The translations under genes were made by a program, and so were the position numbers. A model generated the notes under the pieces. It did no database searches, was not told where the DNA came from, and saw only the letters and a list, made by a program, of their open reading frames with translations. A stretch of DNA of 46,998 nucleotides from Candidatus Berkelbacteria bacterium RIFOXYA2_FULL_43_10 (GTDB lineage Bacteria; Patescibacteriota; UBA1384; XYA2-FULL-43-10), in NCBI GenBank assembly GCA_001776195.1, contig MEZY01000038.1:4568-51565 (forward strand), written 5' to 3'. This document shows positions 23,558 to 30,497 of the stretch, in pieces; the stretch's first letter is position 1; each line of letters begins with the position of its first letter.

Positions 23558-23587
23558 TTGTTTGCATTGCAGAATTTATGGTATAAT
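23558..23587 (+). promoter_or_regulatory. pilin promoter with structured leader
   Basis: TTGTTT (23558-23563), 18-bp spacer and TATAAT (23582-23587). A leader of ~115 bases follows; GACTGAT pairs with ATCAGTC (23640-23663) and TCTTG with CAAGA (23662-23685). The pilin ATG has an AGGAGGG site. Confidence 0.6.
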
Positions 23588-23707
23588 AATTATAACAACG
23601 CTCGCATAGTTGTGTTTTACCGGTGCACTGTAAAATATGACTGATGTGAGACAAATCAGTCTTGCCTGGAGGGGTCGATCAAGACGAAGTAAATTTTAGG
23701 AGGGAAA

Positions 23708-24139
23708 ATGAAAAAACATGGTTTTACATTGATAGAGCTTTTGGTGGTAATAGCCATTATCGGTATTTTGGCTGTTTTGATAATTATCAACCTTAGCGGC
23801 GCGACCAAGAAAGCAAAATATGCGTCAGCGATAGAGAATCTAAACCGAGCGCTCGAGGCTGCGCAGCTTTGTGTCGCTGAGGGAGGAACGTTAACTGCCG
23901 TTGGCTCGGTGGGCAATCTAGGCGATCCAAATGGGGCTGCGGTTTGCGCAAATCCGGCAACCAATGCTACAGCGAAAGGAGCATCGTGGCCGGTTATGGA
24001 CGTGAATAGCAATGGCTATGACTATCAAATAGTTTCTTCGGGAAGTGCTGTGACAAGGGTATCAGTGAGCAAGCTTGATAGTTCGTGGACCGCGATTACA
24101 TGTCCTGCGGTCAATAACGTAATTACGAGTTGTAAGTAA
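23708..24139 (+). CDS. type IV prepilin (major-type)
   Basis: A 143-residue prepilin. The class III signal reads MKKHG, then [19 protein letters not shown], with PilD cleavage after G5 and E5 of the mature form present. The rest is a compact globular domain with cysteines near residues 57, 79, 137 and 142 that could form disulfides. It has its own promoter, a strong AGGAGGG ribosome-binding site and a second pilin just after, so it is a good candidate for the main pilus subunit. Confidence 0.93.
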   Translation: MKKHGFTLIELLVVIAIIGILAVLIIINLSGATKKAKYASAIENLNRALEAAQLCVAEGGTLTAVGSVGNLGDPNGAAVCANPATNATAKGASWPVMDVNSNGYDYQIVSSGSAVTRVSVSKLDSSWTAITCPAVNNVITSCK

Positions 24140-24164
24140 TTTTTATAAAGTATTAGGAGGGTTT

Positions 24165-24662
24165 ATGAGAAGAAAAGGTTTTACCTTGATCGAGCTTCTT
24201 GTGGTCATTGCCATCATCGGCATTTTGGCTGCAATGGTCTTGGTCGCCATTAATGGCGCAAGAGCAAAAGCTCGCGACGCGAGAAGAAAGAGCGATTTGA
24301 GGACAATTAAGAGTGCTTTGGCTCAGTACCAGAGCGACAACGAGGCTTATCCTGCTGCAGCCGCCAATGAGACTTGGGAGCTTGTAACAGATAACCTTGA
24401 CACCGCTTTGGTTGCGACTTACGCAAAAACATTGCCGACAGACCCACAAGGGACGAATGAGTATCAGTATGCTACTCACAACGGCACGAGCGTAAACTAT
24501 GTAGAATTTGCCCTTGAAGGGAATCTGGAGAATGACAACGACAGTGACTCTGGAGTGGCTACGGATGATGGCGCAGGTGGCTGGGAGGTTAGTTTTGTAA
24601 CCGCCACAGCTTCCACGCTTGGATTGACTGCTGGCTACGATTATGCAATAACTTCTGACTAG
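24165..24662 (+). CDS. type IV prepilin (second copy)
   Basis: A 165-residue prepilin with the signal MRRKG followed by [20 protein letters not shown] and mature E5. The helix continues into [21 protein letters not shown], the type IV pilin/pseudopilin pattern common in CPR, and the C-terminal domain is acidic (NDNDSDSG). It starts 25 bases after the first pilin, behind GGAGGG, and is followed by a hairpin at 24675. Confidence 0.92.
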   Translation: MRRKGFTLIELLVVIAIIGILAAMVLVAINGARAKARDARRKSDLRTIKSALAQYQSDNEAYPAAAANETWELVTDNLDTALVATYAKTLPTDPQGTNEYQYATHNGTSVNYVEFALEGNLENDNDSDSGVATDDGAGGWEVSFVTATASTLGLTAGYDYAITSD

Positions 24663-24674
24663 TTTATCCACAGG

Positions 24675-24691
24675 CCCCGAGATACTCGGGG
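24675..24691 (+). terminator. hairpin after the pilin pair
   Basis: CCCCGAG and CTCGGGG form a 7-bp stem with an ATA loop, 13 bases after the second pilin. Only TTC follows, so termination strength is uncertain. Confidence 0.55.
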
Positions 24692-24699
24692 TTCTGGAT

Positions 24700-24866
24700 A
24701 CACTAGAAGTTATCTCATGAATTATAAAATTCTGTGTCATTCTGAACTTGTTTCAGAATCCCATTGAGATGCTGAAATGAATTCAGCATGACAAATCGTA
24801 GATCGTTTAACCAGAAAGTAGAAAATTTGATACGTTCTCAACTATTTGCGAGGTAGCTTCAAGTGT
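24700..24866. mobile_element. MITE-like element, copy 1
   Basis: A 167-bp element with imperfect terminal inverted repeats (ACACTAGAAGTTATCTC at the left; the right end matches in 14 of 17 bases). It encloses a GTCATTCTGAACTTG palindrome. A 165-bp copy in the opposite orientation lies at 40268. No ORF inside; it separates the pilins from pilD. Confidence 0.7.
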
Positions 24867-24888
24867 TTTAATTAGGGTTTGGGATGAG

Positions 24889-25650
24889 ATGATAATTTAC
24901 GCGACAATTGTTTTTGTGGTTGGTCTTGCAATCGGAAGTTTTTTGAATGTCTTGATTTTTCGAATCGACGATCTTGAGAGTGTGATTAAAACAAGATCCC
25001 ACTGCCCCCATTGTAAAAAAGTACTTTCTTGGTTTGAGCTGATCCCGCTTCTCTCCTTCATCTTTTTACTGGGACGGTGCAAAGATTGCAAAGAGAAGAT
25101 TTCCATTCAATATCCGGCGGTTGAACTTGGTACGGCTGGATTGTTTTTGCTTCTTTTTTATCTCTTCGGAATTTCTTGGCAAATGGTATTCTATGCAATT
25201 GTTTTTTCGATATTGATTGTAATTTTCGTCTATGACATTAAAAAACAACTCATTGCGGATGAGCTCACCTGGGTTACTCTGATTTTGGTTGTCCTTGGTT
25301 CATGGTACTTCGGACAATTTTCGATAACGCATATGCTGATTGGCGGTTTAATCTGCGGTGGGGTACCGGCACTTCTGGTATTGATTTCAAAAGAGAAGTG
25401 GATGGGGTCGGGTGATATCAAGCTGGGACTTATGTGCGGACTTTTAGTCGGATATCCAAGAGCTTTGTTTCTATTGTTTTCGGCCTTTGTTTTGGGCGCC
25501 GCGATAGGATTGATATATATGACGCTTAAGAAAAAAACGATCAAAGATTCACTGCCCTTTGCGCCTTTTTTAATATCGGCCGCATTAATTACATTAGTTT
25601 TTGGCGAAGTAATAGTTCGCTGGTATTTGGGTTATTTGAGCATATTGTAA
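24889..25650 (+). CDS. pilD: prepilin peptidase PilD (A24 family)
   Basis: A 253-residue aspartic membrane peptidase that cleaves and usually methylates prepilins. The N-terminal cytoplasmic loop carries two CxxC pairs (HCPHCKKVLSW and GRCKDCKEK, residues ~34-67) of the zinc-binding type. Catalytic aspartates lie in VYDIKKQLIADE (~118) and in the GSGDIKLGL motif (~181). Six to eight membrane segments are visible. It is placed between the major-type pilins and the minor pilins that it should process. Confidence 0.95.
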   Translation: MIIYATIVFVVGLAIGSFLNVLIFRIDDLESVIKTRSHCPHCKKVLSWFELIPLLSFIFLLGRCKDCKEKISIQYPAVELGTAGLFLLLFYLFGISWQMVFYAIVFSILIVIFVYDIKKQLIADELTWVTLILVVLGSWYFGQFSITHMLIGGLICGGVPALLVLISKEKWMGSGDIKLGLMCGLLVGYPRALFLLFSAFVLGAAIGLIYMTLKKKTIKDSLPFAPFLISAALITLVFGEVIVRWYLGYLSIL

Positions 25651-25676
25651 TAAATTAATCATCTCAAAGGAGGAAG

Positions 25677-26297
25677 ATGTATAAAAAATATTCGAAACGG
25701 CGCGGTTTTACATTAATCGAGCTTTTGATCGTTGTGGCGATAATCGGCATTTTAGCGGCGATAATCTCGATAGTTTATGTAGGCGCACAGGAAAAATCCA
25801 GAGATAGTAAACGAAAAGCCGATTTGCAGTCGATAGCTTCGGCCTTAACTCTTTTCTACAATGACAATAAGAGATATGTTGGGCGCGGAAGTGTCATTAG
25901 CGATTCAAGCACTGATTCCAGAAATTCCTTTCCGGTCCAGGGGTCGGGGGCAACTGGTTTGGACCAACTTGAAGAAAAGGGATACTTGAGCTTTCTGCCT
26001 TCTGACCCGTTGCACAAAGACACCGCTGGAAAAAAATGCCAGTATGTCTACTATCAAAACACCGTCTCGAATGATCCGCCCCCCCTTAAGGCCACAAATT
26101 TTAAGGTGATTTCAACCAATGCAGAGGCGCTGGGAGACGCCGATTCAGAGTGCAAATCGAATGCCGGCGAATTTGCGGATTCACAGTACTCGTGTAAAAT
26201 ACTACAAGTTTCGTCTTCCTCAACATCAAAAACTTGGAATATAAACAATTCAGCCGTAAACGGGGATAATAATTTCAGCGGCTGCCAGTTAAAATAA
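25677..26297 (+). CDS. minor prepilin
   Basis: A 206-residue prepilin-like protein: a short basic leader (KKYSKRRG) precedes [19 protein letters not shown], with cleavage after G and mature E5. The helix and the KSRDSKRKADLQSIASALTL region match G-type pseudopilins. Three cysteines near the C-terminus suggest disulfides. AAAGGAGG lies just before the ATG. It heads a run of four closely spaced minor pilins after pilD. Confidence 0.92.
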   Translation: MYKKYSKRRGFTLIELLIVVAIIGILAAIISIVYVGAQEKSRDSKRKADLQSIASALTLFYNDNKRYVGRGSVISDSSTDSRNSFPVQGSGATGLDQLEEKGYLSFLPSDPLHKDTAGKKCQYVYYQNTVSNDPPPLKATNFKVISTNAEALGDADSECKSNAGEFADSQYSCKILQVSSSSTSKTWNINNSAVNGDNNFSGCQLK

Positions 26298-26302
26298 CAA
26301 AA

Positions 26303-26872
26303 ATGAAAAAAGGATTCACGCTGATTGAATTGCTTATCGTAACAGGGATTATTGTCGTCCTTAGCGCTGTTTCAGTTCCACAATTTGCGACTTTTGGGAG
26401 CAAGTCGGAAGTAGTTGACTATGGCTCGCAAATTGAAGCTCTTATTGATAAGGGGATCTCAAGCTCTTTGGGGTCGCAAATTTCGGCTAGTGGTGAGATA
26501 GCGAACGGTATCAGAATCAGGGCGAATCTTGACAATAGCACAGGAATTGATAAGAATTCGACCTTTCTCGATATTGTAAAATACAGCAATCTCGATAATC
26601 CGGAATCTTCCGAAGTAAATGTCTTATCTTCGGAGAAAATTAAGCTTCCCGACCATATGCGAATCGAAACTTTAGCTGGCGGAGGTAGCGGAACGTTATT
26701 TGCTTATTTTACTGCTCCCACAAAGTATTATAAGGACTCGAGTTTGGGCGATAACAATTTTGCGATTCGTTTGGTCTCCGACAAAACATCGAAAGCAGTG
26801 ATAATAAAAATAATTCCCGAGAGACTCTCTAAGGATACTCGTGGGCTTGTGAGGGTGGTTCTCGATGAATAA
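26303..26872 (+). CDS. minor prepilin (GspH/FimT-like)
   Basis: A 189-residue prepilin with signal MKKG, then FTLIELLIVTGIIVVLSAV and mature E5. The remaining domain is beta-rich (GTLFAYFTAP, FAIRLVSDK), in keeping with GspH/FimT-type minor pilins. It starts five bases after the previous stop, and its last eight bases overlap the next gene. Confidence 0.88.
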   Translation: MKKGFTLIELLIVTGIIVVLSAVSVPQFATFGSKSEVVDYGSQIEALIDKGISSSLGSQISASGEIANGIRIRANLDNSTGIDKNSTFLDIVKYSNLDNPESSEVNVLSSEKIKLPDHMRIETLAGGGSGTLFAYFTAPTKYYKDSSLGDNNFAIRLVSDKTSKAVIIKIIPERLSKDTRGLVRVVLDE

Positions 26873-27467
26873 AGTGAATAATAATAGATTAAAAAAAGGG
26901 TTCGGACTGCTTGAGGTCCTTCTGGCCGGAGTAATTATCATTACTGTGCTTGGAGCACTGGTTTTGTTGGGAAGAAATACAATTAACAATTCGACGTATA
27001 ATCAACAGAGAACAGAAGCGCTTTTTCTGGCCCAGCAAGGGATCGAGATGGTGCGCCAGATTCGAGATTCAAACTACATCGATGGGAATTCAGATACCAA
27101 TTGGAATTATTTTGTATCTCTTGCACTAACGGAGGGCGGTCTCGGACCCAGAGACCCGAATGCGACTCCGGAGCTTGAGAGAAATTATAAACTGTGTAGG
27201 ACATTTAGCAATCTTGCGGATGGAGGTTTGAGACGACTGGTTTTGGTCGACGTGAACGATCCAAGGTGCAGCACAACAGATAGATTTTATACAAGAAAAA
27301 TAATTTTTCATGATATTGGGAACGAAATATTTACGAAACCATTGAGGGTAGAGGCAGCGAAAAGCAATGGTTACAAAGTAGAAGTCAGAATGGAGTGGAG
27401 CTTCAACGGGAGCAATAAATCATTGGTAATAAATGAATTGATCGCCAATTCAAGGCAAGGCTGGTGA
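26865..27467 (+). CDS. minor prepilin (PilV/GspI-like)
   Basis: A 200-residue prepilin-like protein: the leader (MNKVNNNRLKKG) is followed by FGLLEVLLAGVIIITVLGAL, cleavage after G and mature E5. The following AEALFLAQQGIEMVRQIRD-like segment (TEALFLAQQGIEMVRQ) is typical of PilV/GspI minor pilins. It overlaps the previous gene by eight bases, indicating coupled translation. A stop-associated ACACACACAG repeat follows. Confidence 0.88.
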   Translation: MNKVNNNRLKKGFGLLEVLLAGVIIITVLGALVLLGRNTINNSTYNQQRTEALFLAQQGIEMVRQIRDSNYIDGNSDTNWNYFVSLALTEGGLGPRDPNATPELERNYKLCRTFSNLADGGLRRLVLVDVNDPRCSTTDRFYTRKIIFHDIGNEIFTKPLRVEAAKSNGYKVEVRMEWSFNGSNKSLVINELIANSRQGW

Positions 27468-27502
27468 CACACACAGAAAGATTGCACAGAAAGGTCACAG
27501 AA
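27468..27502 (+). repeat. stop-associated ACACACACAG repeat (after pilV-like gene)
   Basis: ACACACACAGAAAG, TTGCACAGAAAGG and TCACAGAAATT units start at the stop codon. Confidence 0.7.
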
Positions 27503-27603
27503 ATTAGTTCGAATTATTCACATTGTGTTTCATCTGCATCGCAAAATATCAAAATAGTTCGTGTCGTAGCCGTGAATAAAGTTGATAATCATCAAAAAAT
27601 AAT

Positions 27604-28377
27604 ATGATCAAGAAACGAAAAGTACAAGGTTTTACGTTGATAGAGATACTGCTTGCGGCAGCGATATTTTCGATTGTGATAATCCTTGCAACCGGGACTT
27701 TCTCTTGGGCGTCATCTTATCGCTCAAAACTGCGTGAAATGCGGAAAGTAACGACATCAGCCCGGGAAGTTGTTGATGATATTAGCAGAAACACTCGCTT
27801 GGCAAACGGGGGGGTAGGTTACAAGAATAGCGATGAGTGTTTCCGATCCAATATTATTCTTAATGGGATCACTCAAGAAGTATGCTACGAAACGAGTGAG
27901 TTAATTTTCTTGCACTACGACCATGCTTCTGGCTACTCTATTGTCAATGTCCCGAGGAATAATCCCGGAAGAGTCTTTGTCTATGCGAATCCTCAAGATC
28001 AGACCCCGATAATAAATGCATTATTAATATTGCAGGAAAAACAAAATATCGCGATACTTTATCGTAGTCTTGCACCAGATGGGCGAAATTTCAGAGTGGA
28101 GAAACTTACAAAAAGCTTCAACAGCTGGCCAACCTTTGATATGGTGGATTTTGATACCGACTTGGTTAGCCGCATTGTGTTGAGCGATCAGTCGCTTAGT
28201 GCTTTTCTTGAATTCGGCGGTTATGCACCGGCGGAGTCGACAAAGTGGCAACAGCCATTCGCGGAGATAAGGGTTACTGTACAGTCGAAAGATTATGGCG
28301 AGGGTACGGGCAGAGAGAGAACATTTCAATCAAAAATTTCTTTAATGACAGCGATAGAGACTAGAGACTACAACTAG
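27604..28377 (+). CDS. minor prepilin (PilW/GspJ-like)
   Basis: A 257-residue prepilin with leader MIKKRKVQG and then FTLIEILLAAAIFSIVII, mature E5 present. The TSAREVVDDISRNTRLANG stretch is typical of PilW/GspJ, and the rest is a larger beta-rich domain. It is the last pilus gene in the window. Together the four minor pilins probably form the priming tip complex. Confidence 0.88.
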   Translation: MIKKRKVQGFTLIEILLAAAIFSIVIILATGTFSWASSYRSKLREMRKVTTSAREVVDDISRNTRLANGGVGYKNSDECFRSNIILNGITQEVCYETSELIFLHYDHASGYSIVNVPRNNPGRVFVYANPQDQTPIINALLILQEKQNIAILYRSLAPDGRNFRVEKLTKSFNSWPTFDMVDFDTDLVSRIVLSDQSLSAFLEFGGYAPAESTKWQQPFAEIRVTVQSKDYGEGTGRERTFQSKISLMTAIETRDYN

Positions 28378-28447
28378 ACACACACAGATTTTATACACCG
28401 AAAGAACACAGAATAATCACACAGAAAATTACACAAAATAGCACAGA
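28378..28447 (+). repeat. stop-associated ACACACACAG repeat (after pilW-like gene)
   Basis: The longest copy: ACACACACAGATT, ACACCGAAAG, AACACAGAAT, CACACAGAAAATT, ACACAAAATAG and CACAGAAAT units follow the stop codon in series. Confidence 0.7.
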
Positions 28448-28504
28448 AATATTTGTAATTTCGTTAGATATGTATTTTCGTGAAGGGGTTGGGCGCAGAG
28501 TTCG

Positions 28505-28533
28505 TTGATAATTATTACTCCATCTGATATAGT
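28505..28533 (+). promoter_or_regulatory. trpS promoter, probably giving a leaderless mRNA
   Basis: TTGATA (28505-28510), 17-bp spacer and TATAGT (28528-28533). The trpS ATG is only seven bases past the -10, where transcription would begin. Confidence 0.65.
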
Positions 28534-28540
28534 TTTAGAT

Positions 28541-29542
28541 ATGGGAAACAAGAAAAAAGTACTATTTTCAGGAATTCAGCCGAGCGGTGTTTTGCATATC
28601 GGCAATTTTCTTGGTGCAATAAAGCAGTGGGTACCGATGCAAGACGAAGTTGATGAGGCGATATATTGCGTCGTTGATCTCCATGCGATAACAGTCCCAC
28701 AAGATCCCAAAGAGCTGAAAGAGAATATACTGAAAACGACTGCTACCTACATTGCCTGCGGTATCGATCCCAAAAAGTCATCGATCTTTGTCCAGTCAAC
28801 CCGTCCGGAACATACGGAAATGACTTGGCTTCTAAATTGCCACGCCAGTATCGGTGAACTTTCACGAATGACGCAGTTCAAGGACAAAACGGTGAGCGGA
28901 AAAGAGCAAGCGAGTACTATAGGGCTTTTTGATTACCCGATTCTTATGGCTTCGGATATTTTACTTTATCAATCAACCCATGTGCCGGTCGGTGATGACC
29001 AAAAACAGCATGTGGAGTTGGCGCGTAATATCGCCCAAAGAATAAATAATAAATACGGCGAGATATTTACACTACCAGAGCCGGTAATCAAGAAATCAGT
29101 CGCAAGAGTGATGGGACTCGATGATCCGACGAAAAAGATGAGCAAGTCGGCAGGGAGCGGCCTAAACTACATCGCGCTTGATGATGGTGCCGATGATATC
29201 AAGCGAAAAATAACGAAAGCAGTCACAGACTCCGGAAGCGAAGTCAAATCCGGTCCGGACAAACCGGCGCTAACGAACCTTTTGAATATTTACAGCGAGT
29301 TTTCAGGAAAATCGGTAACCGATATTGAAGTAGAGTTCGCTGGCAAAGGATATGGAGAGTTCAAATCATCACTTGCAGAAGTCATCATCGAGTCTCTAAA
29401 ACCGATACAGAAAAAGTATGAAGAGGTAATATCGGACAAGGCGGGTTTGATAAAGATATTAAATACCGGAACTGAAAAGATAGCGCCCATAGCGCATAAA
29501 ACATTGAGAGAGTTGAAGGAGAAGATAGGACTTGGGTTGTAG
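28541..29542 (+). CDS. trpS: tryptophanyl-tRNA synthetase
   Basis: A 333-residue class I synthetase charging tRNA-Trp. It begins MGNKKKVLFSGIQPSGVLHI; the HIGH-type motif is HIGN (residues ~19-22) and KMSKS is at ~196-200 (DPTKKMSKSAGS). QSTHVPVGDDQKQHVELAR is the conserved TrpRS region before it. Length matches the bacterial family. The frame opens at a TTG at 28505, but that codon is the -35 box of a promoter, so ATG 28541 is the start. Confidence 0.97.
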   Translation: MGNKKKVLFSGIQPSGVLHIGNFLGAIKQWVPMQDEVDEAIYCVVDLHAITVPQDPKELKENILKTTATYIACGIDPKKSSIFVQSTRPEHTEMTWLLNCHASIGELSRMTQFKDKTVSGKEQASTIGLFDYPILMASDILLYQSTHVPVGDDQKQHVELARNIAQRINNKYGEIFTLPEPVIKKSVARVMGLDDPTKKMSKSAGSGLNYIALDDGADDIKRKITKAVTDSGSEVKSGPDKPALTNLLNIYSEFSGKSVTDIEVEFAGKGYGEFKSSLAEVIIESLKPIQKKYEEVISDKAGLIKILNTGTEKIAPIAHKTLRELKEKIGLGL

Positions 29543-29600
29543 GGCAAGTAAGGATGACGAATTAGACTAATAACCAATAACGAATGCCTGCTTTACCCTT

Positions 29601-29666
29601 GTCATTCTGAACGAAGTGAAGAATCCCATCGCAAGCAAGGGGATCCTTCATTGCATTCAGGATGAC
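29601..29666. repeat. GTCATTCTGAAC-type dispersed repeat
   Basis: GTCATTCTGAACGAAGTGAA at the left faces TTGCATTCAGGATGAC at the right; a degenerate member of the GTCATNCTGAA palindrome family also seen at 24737, 35422 and 40350. Confidence 0.7.
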
Positions 29667-29678
29667 AGAAAAACGAAT

Positions 29679-29706
29679 CCCCCGAGCACGGCAACATGCA
29701 GGGGGG
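29679..29706 (-). terminator. hairpin terminator of GC-rich cassette 4
   Basis: On the minus strand CCCCC then GCATG pair with CGTGC then GGGGG around a TTGC loop, followed by ATTCGTTTTTC. Confidence 0.75.
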
Positions 29707-29732
29707 CGACGGTTCGCGGTACTTGTTCGTGA

Positions 29733-29948
29733 TCAAGCGTTGACGGCATGACGGATGGTGCGTATCGCTTTCATGGAGGCGATCGTAAGCCAGCCCCCGA
29801 TCAGTATATCGCCCAAGCCAGCTAGGGGAATATATGCCGGCAGGTGATACACCAAGCATGACCATACGGCTATACATCCGAGGGAGACCATGACTGCACC
29901 GAAAGCGACAATCAGCGCGAACTCGAACACTCGGTGATCGGTTGTCAC
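29733..29948 (-). CDS. GC-rich cassette 4: small two-pass membrane protein
   Basis: A 71-residue protein I do not recognise. Two hydrophobic segments (FALIVAFGAVMVSLGCIAVW, residues ~10-29; LAGLGDILIGGWLTIASM, ~42-59) suggest a hairpin in the membrane with a basic C-terminus (RTIRHAVNA). The GTG start has AGGAGG seven bases upstream. The promoter is a full consensus with its -35 overlapping the rnhA start codon on the opposite strand. GC-richer than its neighbours trpS and rnhA. Confidence 0.7.
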   Translation of the reverse strand: MTTDHRVFEFALIVAFGAVMVSLGCIAVWSCLVYHLPAYIPLAGLGDILIGGWLTIASMKAIRTIRHAVNA

Positions 29949-29977
29949 AGCGGAACCTCCTCAATGGTGGTACCCAA

Positions 29978-30006
29978 ATTATAATAAAAGATATCTGTTA
30001 TGTCAA
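29978..30006 (-). promoter_or_regulatory. consensus sigma-70 promoter of GC-rich cassette 4
   Basis: TTGACA (30001-30006) and TATAAT (29978-29983) with a 17-bp spacer, minus strand. The -35 lies on the first codons of rnhA, so cassette expression and rnhA transcription start from overlapping DNA. Confidence 0.9.
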
Positions 30007-30437
30007 GCATTTATATCAACACAGATGGGGGGGCGAGGGGGAATCCCGGTCCGGCGGGGATCGGGATCGTTTTTTTCGATGAGAATGAAAAAGAGATTCA
30101 CAAATGTTGCGAATATATCGGTGAAGCGACAAACAATCAAGCAGAGTACAGGGCAATTATCAAAGCACTGCAGATACTGAAGAGGAGCAAATGGTTCACG
30201 GAAAATAATAATCCAGATTCAGAGATCATTTGCCGCTTAGACAGCCAACTTGTGGTAGAACAAATCAATGGCAATTTCAAGATCAAAAACGAAGGGATAA
30301 AGGGACTTATAGATCAAATTCGAGCACTGCTTTCGGATCTAAAAGCGAACATTTCTTTCATCCACATCCCACGCGAGAAAAACAAACTCGCCGATAAAAT
30401 GGTAAACAATGCAATAGACACAGAATTGAAGAAATAG
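30000..30437 (+). CDS. rnhA: ribonuclease H (type I)
   Basis: A 145-residue RNase H that degrades RNA in RNA-DNA hybrids. The acidic active site is complete: D9 in YINTDGGARGNPGPAG, a glutamate near 50 in TNNQAEYRA, an aspartate near 81 in CRLDSQLV, and an aspartate near 132 in KLADKMVN. Length is normal. No Shine-Dalgarno is visible. A TATAAT on the plus strand at 29980-29985 may serve as a -10, sharing DNA with the divergent cassette promoter. Confidence 0.93.
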   Translation: MSSIYINTDGGARGNPGPAGIGIVFFDENEKEIHKCCEYIGEATNNQAEYRAIIKALQILKRSKWFTENNNPDSEIICRLDSQLVVEQINGNFKIKNEGIKGLIDQIRALLSDLKANISFIHIPREKNKLADKMVNNAIDTELKK

Positions 30438-30497
30438 TCGTGAAGAGAATAAACTCAATTATCCATTATCCATAATTCGTGAATAATTTGAAAAATT

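Noticed and set aside
29602-29964. 120-codon minus-strand frame covering cassette 4 and its terminator
   Set aside because: It reads through the terminator hairpin and a dispersed repeat; the 71-residue frame has an ideal AGGAGG site and promoter.
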